The notes: a model not told the origin generated them from the letters alone. DNA of 64,000 nucleotides from Rugalucina vietnamica (GCA_964017185.1 OZ024880.1:32640329-32704328), one strand, 5' to 3'; counted from the first letter of the stretch, positions 44,901 to 50,699 are shown. Numbers and translations: made by a program.

Positions 44901-46092
44901 TTTAAAAGACAACTTGCCCACTGTCTTAAATCCCCTATGGAATTTGCTCCATATTATTAGACCGTCCTTCCTTCTCCTCCTCTTTATCCCTGGTCCCTCT
45001 CGGTCTATAAGTCAACTCAGCTCAACTCCCTCCCCAATTTTATATAGTAAAACTGGTGTTTACGTGGGTATACATGCTTCTATCACTTTTTATCTAAAAC
45101 AAAGATTGTTCAATGAATATTGAATAAAATAACCAAAAAAAAATTTTTTTCTACTGACAATTTCTCCGTCCCGACATTACTGAAATATTGTTAACCGAGA
45201 TGTTAAACCTCTTAACAAACAAACAAGCCTTGACTTAAATTTTCTCATTTTACTACTGAAAATGTCCTCTGTTTATGGCATGGGCAAATTTTCGTAATGC
45301 AAAACAGGCCGACTAAGATTTCACGAAAACAATAAGCATCTTCTGGTGTCTCTCCTAGTACCACCATATCATCAGCAAACAGAAGCAAAAAGTAAGTTTA
45401 TATCTTTAATATTCGAACCCGAGTTCGGTCTGTCTTGCATGTACATTTCTGGCACCGGCTGGAAACTATGAAAAGGTGGTATGCTGTAAATATACGTACA
45501 ACAACTTACATGTGTGACGGGATAACCTCCCTTGATAGAATATGTTGGTGTAACGTATTAGCGGCATATTGAGTGCTTGTAATATGCAAATTTCAAACTC
45601 GAAACTTTGTGAATTGAGGAAGTGTTGAGTATATAGCGCAGTAAACCACCCTTGGTGGATGAGATGCTTTTCCACCGACGGGGTTTGCTGTGGCTCGGCT
45701 CGGCTGTTCGTTAAACATGTATGTGTGGGGCGAGTTGTCTTGGGGCGAGTTTTATGTGGGGCGAGTTGTCTTGGGGCGAGTTGTCTTTGGGGCGAGTTGT
45801 CTTTAATTCCTTCACATACCTGAGTTTTTGATTATTGGAAAAATCAATGCATAGTTTCAGCTTTCTTGACCCCTTCTATAGAGACCCTGCACCGACATTA
45901 CAAGGACCTGAAGGACAGCTGTGGGTGAAAAATTCGTGCACATACGAGCGAAATGCTCGAGCAATCGTCACCTTTCTTGGATGATTTGAGTCTCAAAAAC
46001 TTTCTCAATTTTTTGAGAGACTTGTCTCTTTTCTTCTTTTCATTTGCAGCCAAATTTTGTGCGAATTTCACTTCTACCGAAGAACTCGCCAT
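20524..46092 (-). CDS. RRP1: RRP1 (Nop52/RRP1B-like), whole coding span, 10 exons
   Basis: Join of minus-strand exons 45972-46092, 42528-42610, 40264-40407, 27286-27480, 26934-26998, 26354-26495, 24567-24664, 23517-23674, 21600-22802 and 20524-20792 gives 2478 nt and 825 aa. All junctions are GT-AG and all phases agree. The N-terminal ~285 residues form the Nop52 domain ([48 protein letters not shown]). The middle is a long Lys/Ser/Asp-rich nucleolar-type tail, then KKVKF, then a conserved C-terminus ending AFDFFS like the RRP1B end. The family acts in the nucleolus in 60S pre-rRNA processing. The exon-10 tail and KVKF (an RVxF-type PP1 docking motif, as known in human RRP1B) point to the RRP1B-like form. 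Human RRP1B is about 758 aa. Introns, notably the 12.8-kb intron 3, are filled with repeats. Confidence 0.95.
20922..21158 (+). mobile_element. Family E MITE in RRP1 intron 9
   Basis: Left end TGAGACGCGTCTTGAG, right end TCACGGCTCA, decayed palindrome near 20985-21005. Confidence 0.7.
21347..21581 (+). mobile_element. Family E MITE in RRP1 intron 9
   Basis: Ends TGAGCCACTGCATGGG and CCACAGGCTCA. It stops 18 bases from the exon 9 donor, so intron 9 begins almost at the MITE edge. Confidence 0.8.
21600..22802 (-). CDS. RRP1: RRP1 coding exon 9 (low-complexity tail)
   Basis: About 400 residues rich in Lys, Ser, Thr and Asp. Four 9-residue tandem repeats of AETSGPKTP type lie at about 21876-21983. 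The end carries [22 protein letters not shown] and [13 protein letters not shown]. The donor TTTGG|GTAGGT at 21599 puts the frame in phase with exon 10. The in-frame TAA at 21592-21594 would be read only if this donor were skipped. Confidence 0.9.
23145..23460. mobile_element. Family B MITE inserted in a family E remnant (RRP1 intron 8)
   Basis: 23145-23213 is E text (AGAAGTTTAAGCTTCT, TAACTGCACAGCC). At its ACC(A/T)GGT motif a B element (23214-23447) is inserted, flanked by CCAGG at 23209-23213 and CCTGG at 23448-23452. B TIRs are CCTGAGGTTATAAAA and CCCAAGGTTATAAAAA. Confidence 0.6.
23517..23674 (-). CDS. RRP1: RRP1 coding exon 8
   Basis: Encodes [17 protein letters not shown], a [12 protein letters not shown] segment and a Lys/Arg run ([10 protein letters not shown]) that could be a nuclear or nucleolar localisation signal. 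Acceptor CATTTCTAG, donor AAAG|GTAAGA. Confidence 0.93.
23805..24012. mobile_element. Family H MITE (RRP1 intron 7)
   Basis: Inverted ends TACTGTAAATTCGGAAATTT and, from the right, TACTGTAGATCCGGAAATAT. The interior is full of TTCGCGAAT/ATTAGCGA words. A second copy lies at 53960-54175. Confidence 0.75.
24343..24409. repeat. 31-bp near-perfect hairpin (RRP1 intron 7)
   Basis: 24343-24373 pairs with 24379-24409 across a 5-base AGAAC loop, with one A/C mismatch (24350/24402). The stem core is GCCCCAGATGGGACGCCGC. It could be a foldback relic or a structured intronic RNA. Confidence 0.75.
24567..24664 (-). CDS. RRP1: RRP1 coding exon 7
   Basis: Encodes [19 protein letters not shown] and [11 protein letters not shown], matching the end of the Nop52 domain. 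Acceptor TTCTTCCAG, donor AAAAG|GTAACA. Confidence 0.95.
24701..24937 (+). mobile_element. Family E MITE (RRP1 intron 6)
   Basis: Ends TGAGCCACCTCGTGGG and GCACAGGCTCA with the palindrome CTTCGCGGTAACCGCAAAG. Confidence 0.8.
25073..26346. mobile_element. Family B element enlarged by a 41-bp satellite
   Basis: Left subterminal text (ATTATAAACATTTTTACATG) and right end (AGACTGAAAAAAGTTTTTG, TAACCTCCAGGGTC) are family B. The normal ~240-bp body has grown to about 1.27 kb, mainly through the tandem array at 25085-25904. The right end stands about 8 bases from the RRP1 exon 6 donor. Confidence 0.6.
25085..25904. repeat. 41-bp minisatellite, 20 units (RRP1 intron 6)
   Basis: Twenty head-to-tail units of ACATTTTTACATGCTCGACT + CAGCCAAGACTTAAAATCTAA. 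Variants (GCTTGACTC, GCCATGACTT, AAAGCT, CTCTGCC) recur in the same order in separate parts, which indicates higher-order duplication. There are no unique spacers, so this is not a CRISPR-like array. Confidence 0.95.
26354..26495 (-). CDS. RRP1: RRP1 coding exon 6
   Basis: Encodes [16 protein letters not shown] and on to an acidic end ([14 protein letters not shown]). Acceptor TATTATAG, donor AAG|GTAATC. The donor lies within about 10 bases of the end of a family B element (see 25073). Confidence 0.93.
26735..26921 (+). mobile_element. Family E MITE, left end lost (RRP1 intron 5)
   Basis: The left TIR is missing. The palindrome has shrunk to GGCGCAGATCAGCGCC. The right end CTCGCCTCGCGGCTCA lies 12 bases from the exon 5 donor. 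Confidence 0.7.
26934..26998 (-). CDS. RRP1: RRP1 coding exon 5
   Basis: Encodes [20 protein letters not shown] followed by Q. Acceptor ATTTTCAG, donor CAAAA|GTAAGT, phase 2. Confidence 0.93.
27286..27480 (-). CDS. RRP1: RRP1 coding exon 4
   Basis: 65 codons beginning [18 protein letters not shown], with [17 protein letters not shown] at the end, matching the family motif GVRFHFIDIYLDEL. Acceptor TACTTTCAG, donor CAG|GTGGGT. Confidence 0.95.
27504..27783. mobile_element. Family D MITE, near complete
   Basis: From ACATTACGAAAACATGCCC to GGACATGTTTTCCTGATG. The centre has GAACACCCTCGCCGAGG then CAGTTCTAACGAGTACCC, the family D hairpin. Confidence 0.75.
27783..28009 (-). mobile_element. Family E MITE
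   Basis: Directly abuts the D element. Ends TGCATGAGAAAACC and ATGACGCAACTCA, internal AAAACAAAGGCGCTGATTAG. Confidence 0.7.
28021..28580. repeat. Duplicated segment, copy 1 (holds a family E MITE)
   Basis: Shares long text with 29494-29660 plus 31311-31470: CTATCGATCGACCTTAA, TTTTGGATCGATGAC, GTCAAATCATCCAAACATAA, GCACATTTCTGCCGTCAGGA. In this copy a family E MITE (28302-28528) interrupts the homology. Confidence 0.8.
28302..28528 (-). mobile_element. Family E MITE with paralogous empty site
   Basis: TGAGCCGCCTCGTGGG and GAGGCGGCTCA ends. The other copy of the surrounding duplication (near 31428) reads GGTGGTAATATATTAGC without it. Confidence 0.85.
28620..28830. mobile_element. Family D MITE
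   Basis: CATTACGAAAACTTGCCC to CGGGCATGTTTTCGTGATGG with an internal AACCGCCTCGCCGAG hairpin half. Confidence 0.65.
29136..29295 (+). mobile_element. tRNA-derived SINE, diverged
   Basis: Head with GGGGGAAGAGCATCGGACTCC, body TTGAGCAAGACTCATTAACT, tail GACTGGGATGTTAAGCC. Same family as the SINE at 32058-32242. Confidence 0.5.
29661..31310. mobile_element. 1650-bp transposon with perfect 92-bp TIRs starting CACAGTG
   Basis: 29661-29752 and the reverse complement of 31219-31310 are identical over 92 bp, from CACAGTGTATATCCGAGCG to CGCGCCAAAAATGTTTT. GTGT flanks both sides (29657-29660, 31311-31314). Subterminal GGAGCGGAACAG / CTGTTCCGCTCCG words repeat in inverted orientation at 29890-30005 and 30808-30892 and are probable transposase-binding sites. 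Only short frames are present, so it is non-autonomous. The perfect TIRs imply a recent insertion. CAC ends with a 4-bp duplication fit the CMC/Chapaev group; that assignment is inference. Confidence 0.85.
30193..30263 (+). other. tRNA-like sequence inside the 1650-bp transposon
   Basis: ATAGCTCAGTGGTAAAAGCG is a good A box, CGCCC/GGGCG can form an anticodon stem, and GGGTTCG begins a B box. The T arm is short by several bases and the acceptor ends do not pair, so I read it as a tRNA-derived pseudogene. Confidence 0.45.
31471..32057. other. No gene seen
   Basis: AT-rich. A family D fragment (AGCTGTAAAAATTGAAAACT, GTGGGTACACGTTAGAACCG) is visible at about 31840-31930. Confidence 0.5.
32058..32242 (+). 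mobile_element. tRNA-derived SINE
   Basis: B-box text CTGGGTTCGATCCCCGC, body TGAGCAAGACACATTAACTC, tail GACTGGGACGTTAAGCG. The 5' part of the tRNA head is truncated. Confidence 0.65.
32329..32564 (-). mobile_element. Family E MITE
   Basis: Ends TGAGCCGCGTCATGAG and CATGACTCGGCTCA, palindrome CTTCACAGTCACTGCGAAG. Confidence 0.75.
32573..33370. other. No gene seen; 33-T tract
   Basis: AT-rich intron sequence with a homopolymer of 33 T at 32866-32898. The open frame across it has no recognisable domain. Confidence 0.5.
33370..33800 (-). pseudogene. Broken DDE transposase fragment (IS630/Tc1-like)
   Basis: On the minus strand, [20 protein letters not shown] leads to [16 protein letters not shown], the DNAxxHxS block holding the second catalytic Asp of DDE transposases. 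Downstream the frame shifts: [16 protein letters not shown], the usual SPExNPxE...FSKIK neighbourhood, reads in another frame. The N-terminal DNA-binding domain and first Asp are absent and no inverted ends were found. It is a dead fragment in RRP1 intron 3. Confidence 0.7.
33801..34330. other. No gene seen
   Basis: AT-rich intron sequence without a recognised repeat or frame. Confidence 0.4.
34500..35890. repeat. Duplicated segment, copy A
   Basis: Matches 36290-37330 in order: CAGTTAAACAAAGC, GACAAAATACCACT, CATGTCACGAGAAGATGACA, GGATTGATATCGGTGTCCGT, GATGTTAAAATTAATCTTT, TAAACACTGATGGATCGATC. This copy has extra sequence bordered by CTCCCACCTACGTGGAAGG and CTTCCCCGTAGGTGGGGGAG (about 35050-35260) and a full SINE. 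Confidence 0.8.
35500..35621 (+). mobile_element. Short tRNA-derived SINE
   Basis: Head GCCTCCGTGGCGCAGTG with GGGTTCGGAGGTC, then GTTGGTGGGACGTTAAACTCC and a CAAATCAAATCAAA tail. The homologous place in copy B (about 36990-37030) keeps only a deleted remnant. Confidence 0.7.
36180..36445. mobile_element. Family D MITE
   Basis: ATTACAAAAACATGGCCATG to GACACGTTTTCCTGATG, with GGTACACTTTAGAACCG and TTTGGATCAAAAATAAG in the middle. Confidence 0.7.
36290..37330. repeat. Duplicated segment, copy B
   Basis: Tandem partner of 34500-35890, about 1.8 kb downstream and shorter through deletions. Conserved landmarks are listed under copy A. Confidence 0.8.
37505..39003. repeat. 160-bp tandem array between ATATGTCCCCC inverted ends
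   Basis: Seven units, marked by GCAAAGTTTGAAGAAAATC near 37738, 37898, 38058, 38218, 38379, 38541 and 38701, give a period of 160-162 bp. Ends are CATATGTCCCCCCTC (37510) and ATATGTCCCCCACCCC/GGAGGGGGGACATA (38970-39002). A CGCCGACGCCGACGCC run lies near the right end. Confidence 0.85.
39320..39480. repeat. Foldback element with GAA-capped hairpin
   Basis: Left arm (GACAATTTTCATATCGTACC, CGTATCAACCC, ATCCCGTATCAGCCC) pairs with the right arm almost throughout. The apex is GGCC-GAA-GGCC at 39385-39395. Confidence 0.8.
39528..39672. repeat. (TTTTA)n/(TTCTA)n microsatellite
   Basis: Pentanucleotide tract: TTTTA units, a block of TTCTA units at about 39604-39650, then TTTTA again. The open frame through it is an artefact of period 5. 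Confidence 0.95.
39868..39977. repeat. Short direct duplication
   Basis: CCAATCATTTGGTGATA-CGGCTTCTTCTCCC is repeated at about 39932 as CCAATCATTTGGTGATATGG plus TTTTTCTCCC. A plain local duplication. Confidence 0.7.
40264..40407 (-). CDS. RRP1: RRP1 coding exon 3
   Basis: 48 codons beginning [15 protein letters not shown] and ending [10 protein letters not shown]. Acceptor TTTCCAAAG, donor ATG|GTAATA. Followed in the gene by the 12.8-kb intron 3. Confidence 0.95.
40449..42082 (+). repeat. Family A long repeat (RRP1 intron 2)
   Basis: Begins at the AGGACCAATGGTCCT palindrome (40454-40468) and ends at CTCACCTTGTGAGCC/GGCTCAGGTGAG (42082). It fills most of the 2.1-kb intron 2. Confidence 0.8.
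42088..42277 (+). mobile_element. Family E MITE, left end lost
   Basis: Starts in the palindrome (GCAGTAACTACACAGCTGAT) directly after the family A hairpin and ends CATGACATGGCTCA. The A element may have inserted into or truncated it. Confidence 0.65.
42528..42610 (-). CDS. RRP1: RRP1 coding exon 2
   Basis: Encodes [18 protein letters not shown] and [10 protein letters not shown], the most conserved Nop52 stretch. Acceptor TTTCCTTGTAG, donor CAG|GTAATG. Confidence 0.95.
42611..43110. other. RRP1 intron 1, no gene seen
   Basis: Contains only a possible SINE-tail remnant (TGCTTAATGTCCCATTCAAC) near 42915. Confidence 0.4.
43120..44108. mobile_element. ~990-bp TIR element with GGTACC palindromes and 9-bp duplication
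   Basis: Long inverted arms (GATACGGTACCGTATCTGTA, TCGGAAATGGCTAAAGGTAC, CAGGTGAGTTTTAAGTTGAA) lie at 43194-43320 and 43990-44092. The left end adds two further GATACGGTACCRTATC palindromic units. ATATTTCTT flanks at 43111-43119 and 44109-44117. A 9-bp duplication with long TIRs fits MULE/foldback-type elements. No protein frame. Confidence 0.7.
44282..45889. mobile_element. 1.6-kb TIR element with 7-bp duplication (RRP1 intron 1)
   Basis: CAGGGTCTCTATAGAAGGGG plus TCAAGAA at 44282 is mirrored at 45863-45889. CACCGAC flanks at 44275-44281 and 45890-45896. A second TIR element is nested inside (44763-45802). The right end is about 80 bases from the RRP1 exon 1 donor. Confidence 0.8.
44763..45802. 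mobile_element. Nested ~1-kb element with ACAACTCGCCCC end repeats
   Basis: Left end: GACAACTCGCCCCAAAGACA then CCACATAAAACTCGACCCC and further degenerate copies to 44912. Right end (45722-45802): the reverse complement, GGGGCGAGTTTTATGTGG and GGGGCGAGTTGTCTTTGGGG. Fragments of D (about 45040-45120) and of a SINE tail (GAGATGTTAAACC, 45199) lie inside. Confidence 0.7.
45972..46092 (-). CDS. RRP1: RRP1 coding exon 1 (start)
   Basis: Starts at ATG 46092-46090 and encodes [20 protein letters not shown] and on to RLKSSKK, matching the family N-terminus (FAQ.LA..EK..RD..). The donor is AAAG|GTGACG, phase 1. Confidence 0.93.
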
Positions 46093-46490
46093 GCCAGAAT
46101 GGGGAGTTATTGATTAACCAATTTGTGTTGTAAGCCGTTTTTAAAAAGGTTTCATCCAAATGTTACTAAAAACCGGCATGCCCCGGCACGTAATACTCAG
46201 ATAAGGGTGCATGCCGTATGAAGAGATAGATAGGGTGGGCCATAAAAACTATTTACACAATATAGATTAGAGGCATACCTCTGGGCCTACGATTTAAATG
46301 ATAGGCAAAGTGCCTTATGATTTGCGTGATTTCCAAATATGTCTTAGGTTGGATGCCAGGGTCAGGTATTTGTCTTTATCAAGAGGCACTGCATGGTTTT
46401 CAAGATGATTGCCAAGCAAGCCTCTAGAGTATATTGAGGCAATGTAAGATTTAAGGATCTCGAATCAACACTGGTACAAAGAGCAGCTCT
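46093..46490. other. RRP1 upstream region
   Basis: Sequence 5' of the RRP1 ATG in gene sense, about 450 bp before the LINE. It must hold the RRP1 5' UTR and core promoter unless these lie beyond the LINE. I see no TATA box or CpG-dense block. Confidence 0.35.
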
Positions 46491-48107
46491 GTTTTTTTTT
46501 TAATATTTTTATTTTTTATTTTTTTTTTATTTTTTATTTTTGTGTGTGGTCCTTAGACCAAGGTAAACTCCCTACCATCTGGAAGGAAGCAAATGTGTCC
46601 CCTATATTCAAAAAAGGGGACAAGACAGACCCAGCTAATTACCGCCCCATATCGCTCACATGTGTTCTTTGCAAAGTACTGGAACACATCGTGGCATCCA
46701 ACATATCAAAACATTTCACGGACCAGAATATCCTCTATGACTTACAGCATGGGTTCCGAGAGCGGCGGTCCTGCGAGACCCAGTTGATCATGCTTATTGA
46801 TGAACTCTCCAAAAACATGGAGTCCAAAAAACAGACAGACTTAATACTTTTAGATTTTAGTAAAGCTTTTGATAAAGTCGCCCATGAAAAATTGCTCCAA
46901 AAACTTCATGCCTATGGCATTCGGGGTGACACTCTAAAATGGATAAAAGACTTTTTAGACAATAGGAAACAATCTGTAGTAACCAACGGTATCAGCTCCA
47001 GCCCCATCCCTGTCTCCTCTGGTGTCCCGCAGGGCTCTGTTCTCGGACCAATCCTATTCTTAGCCTACATTAATGACCTTCCAGAACAGGTAAGGTCAAG
47101 AGTCAGACTTTTCGCAGACGACACAGCAATGTATCTATGCATCAGCTCACTCTCAGAAGCAAACATCCTTCAAGAAGACCTCCTGAAACTCGAGAAATGG
47201 GAAGAAGATTGGGATATGAACTTTAACCCAACAAAATGTCAGGTCTTACATGTGACCAGATTCAAGACTCCCATTCCATCCAAATACTTTCTACACAACA
47301 CTGAACTTGAAAGTGTACCCGCTGCCAAGTACCTTGGGGTCACAATATCAGAAGACCTCAGCTGGGGAAATCACATAAATAACATCACTAAAAAAGCAAA
47401 TCAAACGCTGGGCTTTCTCAAACGCAATATCAAAGTTCATAACCAAGACCTCAAATCCACAGCCTACAAAACACTTGTCAGACCACAGCTGGAATACGCC
47501 TCCTCTGTATGGTCTCCCCACACCGACACTGACATAAAAAAGATAGAATCTGTTCAACGTAGATCGGCCAGGTGGGCTACCCATGACTACAGGTCCACCT
47601 CCAGTGTTACTGAAATGCTCAATAAACTTTCCTGGCGTCCATTAGACCAAAGGCGAATAGATACCCGACTGATCATGCTGTACAAGATCACATATGATCT
47701 TGTAGCAATCCCTCTAACTGACTATCTCACACCAAATCGCAGGCAGTCCAAATTCATCCACCCGCTGGCATACAGACAAATCAGCACTTCTACCAATTAC
47801 TGCAAGTATACCTTTTTTCCAAGAACTGCAGTACACTGGAACGCTTTACCCATCAGTATTGTCATGCTCCCCACCGTGGCACAGTTCAGTCATGCTGTTT
47901 GCCAGGTGGTGCATGTGTCTCCCTAATCACCAGATTCTGTTTTTTATCTTTTAAACTATACTAACACTCTTCTTTCACTGTACAAACTCATTTCACCCAC
48001 TTCACTTTTCTTTTATTTCAGCTAACCCCCTTTAGCACTTGGTATACCGGAATTCCTTCTAAAGTCCTCTGATGAGGTTAAGAAGTAGTGGAAGATAGAT
48101 AGATAGA

Positions 48108-48110
<3 letters not shown>
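46491..48110 (+). mobile_element. 5'-truncated LINE (Jockey/CR1-like)
   Basis: A T-rich stretch (46491-46540) precedes LINE sequence that begins inside the reverse-transcriptase domain and runs to a (GATA)n tail at 48093-48110. The endonuclease and any first frame are missing, as expected for 5' truncation during target-primed integration. Confidence 0.85.
46544..47926 (+). CDS. Reverse transcriptase, LINE, intact frame
   Basis: 460 codons. Visible motifs in order: NYRPISLT (about residue 37), LLDFSKAFDKVAHEKLL with the first catalytic Asp (about 103-119), SSGVPQGSVLGPILF (about 158), FADDTAMYL with the catalytic Asp pair (about 189-197), then the thumb/connection text AAKYLGVTISEDLSW, VRPQLEYASSVWSPH and QRRSARW. 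No endonuclease domain. The frame is open to its stop with no disabling change, so this copy is young, though dead for lack of its 5' half. The first codons follow the truncation point, so there is no genuine start. Confidence 0.9.
   Translation: MWSLDQGKLPTIWKEANVSPIFKKGDKTDPANYRPISLTCVLCKVLEHIVASNISKHFTDQNILYDLQHGFRERRSCETQLIMLIDELSKNMESKKQTDLILLDFSKAFDKVAHEKLLQKLHAYGIRGDTLKWIKDFLDNRKQSVVTNGISSSPIPVSSGVPQGSVLGPILFLAYINDLPEQVRSRVRLFADDTAMYLCISSLSEANILQEDLLKLEKWEEDWDMNFNPTKCQVLHVTRFKTPIPSKYFLHNTELESVPAAKYLGVTISEDLSWGNHINNITKKANQTLGFLKRNIKVHNQDLKSTAYKTLVRPQLEYASSVWSPHTDTDIKKIESVQRRSARWATHDYRSTSSVTEMLNKLSWRPLDQRRIDTRLIMLYKITYDLVAIPLTDYLTPNRRQSKFIHPLAYRQISTSTNYCKYTFFPRTAVHWNALPISIVMLPTVAQFSHAVCQVVHVSP

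Positions 48111-48147
<37 letters not shown>
48093..48147. repeat. (GATA)n then (TG)n microsatellite
   Basis: LINE tail (GATA)4-5 followed by about 18 TG units. Confidence 0.95.
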
Positions 48148-48149
<2 letters not shown>

Positions 48150-48150
<1 letters not shown>

Positions 48151-48660
48151 TTGTAAAATGACTAGATGTTCAAAATACAGGAATCGTCTCTTAAGGAGCA
48201 AGTTGAGTTAAGAACTGTTGCTCCATTGATACTCCAGGCAGCAAAAATTAGAATTTAATTTGAAAATGATATGAGGAAAGGTACAAGTAGGCAATGATCA
48301 GAAAATGATGCAATCGGAAATAAATTCCCACTCCACAAACCGAGGGGTGGGAAAAAACTAAAATGACACTTAGGTGCTTATACCAAGAACGAGTGAGCAG
48401 CTATTCCCCAATAGGCGGCCACTCAGTTACCCCAACTAAAAATATGAAAACGTACATAAGGCTCAAACAGCGCAAAAATTCGACTCCAAAACACAAAACA
48501 ATTAGAACCACAACAGAAGTATCGCCTTGGAACGATCAGTAATATAAAATTACTGGGGGCTTAAACCGGTTTTACAGGCGTGAGTCCCCGCGTGACCTGT
48601 ATGTCAATAACTTGGTAAGGGATGTTAAGGCTTATGGGATCCCAGGGATTTTTGAGGGAG
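48150..48660. other. No gene seen
   Basis: Part of 48290-48420 (AATGATCAG, GATGCAATCGGAAATAAAT, GGTGGGAAAAAACTAAA) recurs at 34345-34440, so it belongs to a dispersed repeat. Confidence 0.5.
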
Positions 48661-49160
48661 ATATCAAATGTATGACACTGGGTCAAGGTGTGTGGATGAA
48701 GAGTATGTCAAGAATAGTACTTGAGCATTGTTCATGCTAACAGCTATCACACACTAAAGTTCTAGTCTGAGCACACATTTTTACAAAGTCAATAAACAAT
48801 GGAATAAAGGTTGAGGGCACGAGATGTGTGGATGATGAGTATGTCAAGGATAGTTACAATGCAAGGTTTTATATTTAATATAGTTATAACTGCAACAGAG
48901 AAATACACTCAAGTTCTAGACTCGGCACTAATAAAGCATAAAGTTTTACAAAATCAATAAACCATTAAATATAGGTCAAGGGCACCAGGGCAAGGAACAT
49001 GGTTTAAGTAAATACCAGGGATAATTTCTTTGTAGGGTTTCATGCTTACAGCAAACACAGCTACATACAGATAAATACTCTTAGTTCTAGGCTACACCCT
49101 ACTAGGCATAGGCGTAAATTGTTGAAAGACGGATGGACTGACGGACAGACAGAAAGTTGA
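48660..49160. repeat. ~155-bp diverged tandem repeat, 3 units
   Basis: Units marked by GTGTGGATGAAGAGTATGTC / GTGTGGATGATGAGTATGTC, AAGTTCTAG and a (G)GTCAAGG(G) start. It ends in a GACGGACAGACAGAAAGTTG stretch like the other array elements. Confidence 0.55.
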
Positions 49161-49399
49161 ACTCCTATATCGTACCCAGCTATAAGCAGGTGTGATAAAA
49201 AGTGTAAAAGTTTTTTGGTTTTTTTTTGTCTTCAAATTTTTCAACCCCTTAGGACTAAGGTTTGCAACAAAGAGATTTGTTGGACAGAAAAGACGGAGGA
49301 CAGAAAAGACGGACTAAAAGTGATGCTATAAAGTCAATTTATTACCTCTAAAAGTGATAAATAGCATAAAAATCATTAAAAATCAAAATACATAGAGGA

Positions 49400-49550
49400 T
49401 ATTCAAGTTTTTGGAGTGAATATGAGTTTTATTTCATTGAGTGAAGTGAAAAAAATTTATATTTCATGAGTGCCGAAGGCACGAATGAAATATATAATTT
49501 TTCACTTCACGAGATGAAATAAAACTCATATTCACGACAAAAACTTGAAT
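49400..49550. repeat. Foldback element with GAA-capped hairpin
   Basis: Arms ATTCAAGTTTTTGGAGTGAA...TTCACTTC pair over about 70 bp. The apex is GTGCC-GAA-GGCAC at 49470-49482. Confidence 0.85.
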
Positions 49551-49600
49551 TTTCTTTTTATTATATTGCATGTAGTCATTGTAACGTTGCGCGCTAAAGC

Positions 49601-49652
49601 ATATGACGTCAAAATCTTAAATGACGTCATTACGTCACGTCATTACGTCGCT
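49601..49652. promoter_or_regulatory. Cluster of TGACGTCA-type (CRE-like) words
   Basis: ATGACGTCAAAATC, AATGACGTCATTACGTCAC and GTCATTACGTCGC occur within 50 bases: two full TGACGTCA palindromes and several ACGTCA half sites. No gene start is recognised next to it. Confidence 0.35.
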
Positions 49653-49759
49653 ATTGTGTGTGAACGTTCATTGCGTCAACAATAGCATAGATTATAAAAT
49701 TTAGTTATGTATAAATTAGAAATGAAACGGTGGAATCGTAATTTGCGTATTCCCAAATC

Positions 49760-49816
49760 TTATATTTTCACATGTGAAAATATAACTTTTTTATATTTTC
49801 ACATGTGAAAATATAA
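49760..49816. repeat. Two tandem identical 26-bp perfect palindromes
   Basis: The palindrome TTATATTTTCACA/TGTGAAAATATAA occurs at 49760-49785 and again at 49791-49816, offset 31 bases. Confidence 0.95.
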
Positions 49817-49819
49817 CTT

Positions 49820-50228
49820 TTTCAAATATTGGTTATATTTAAAACATATTTCTCTATATTTCATCACTTGCCATATAATAAATGTAATTATTCACGATTG
49901 TATAAACATGACTGCATAAATCACAAAATAAGAATTAAACAATATTACATTAAATAATTGGCAGTTCAAAAAGCAAGAAATGTGTAAAATTTGTACTGAT
50001 GAATTGCAATGATAACAATAAACATTTGAATGTGCAAGGTCATGAAAATATGTTTTATGCAAAACACACGTCACAGCAGAGGCGACGAGGACAACCAACG
50101 AAAATGAAATCAATATAAAGAAGTAGGACATAACAAGATGCAAATATCAGTCTGGGATCACAGATCTGATTAACATGTTGTTCCAAAGTAGGTAGGTATT
50201 TACTCCCTATTGTCAAATTAATTTCATC
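49820..50228. other. No gene seen
   Basis: AT-rich, with frames too short and featureless to support. It may be the body of the SINE whose head is at 50229-50300. Confidence 0.4.
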
Positions 50229-50300
50229 CAGAGCCAATGTTTGAACCTAGGACCTCTCAATTCAGGGTCTGAGGCTCTACCACTAGGCCACCTTGCTTCC
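50229..50300 (-). mobile_element. tRNA-like SINE head
   Basis: On the minus strand: GTGGCCTAGTGGTAGAGCC (A box) and GGTCCTAGGTTCAAAC (B box), about 70 bases, without a clean T-stem or acceptor pairing. Confidence 0.5.
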
Positions 50301-50699
50301 ATACACAATTATATTGCTTTCACTCTATTAATATTACAATCCCTCTAATTCCTGACTCTTTAATTTCAAGCCCCTAACTATATCCTCAGGTATACACAGC
50401 TAACCATCCTTGTGTTTGTCCAGCCCAGTTAGTGTCGGTCAAGGAAATTTACTTGAAACACCGTTTCTTTGGCTGTTAAACCTGGCCCGAGTTTTCACTG
50501 GTGAGTAGTAATTTTTCAATAAAAACAGTAAAGTTTGTTACATACATTTTATAGACTATCAAAATATTCTATATACATGTACAAAGTTATTTTGGAACAC
50601 AAGATGTGTACTGAATCACAATAATGGAATCATTTTGATCATTTTTCATCTGTATCATGTTCGCTCACTGGAACTGACAGAAGACAGCAATACTGCATA
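50301..50699. other. No gene seen
   Basis: Family E-like words (TTCCTGACTC, CTTGTGTTTGTCCAGCCC) at 50335-50440 suggest a badly decayed E copy. Otherwise nothing. Confidence 0.35.
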
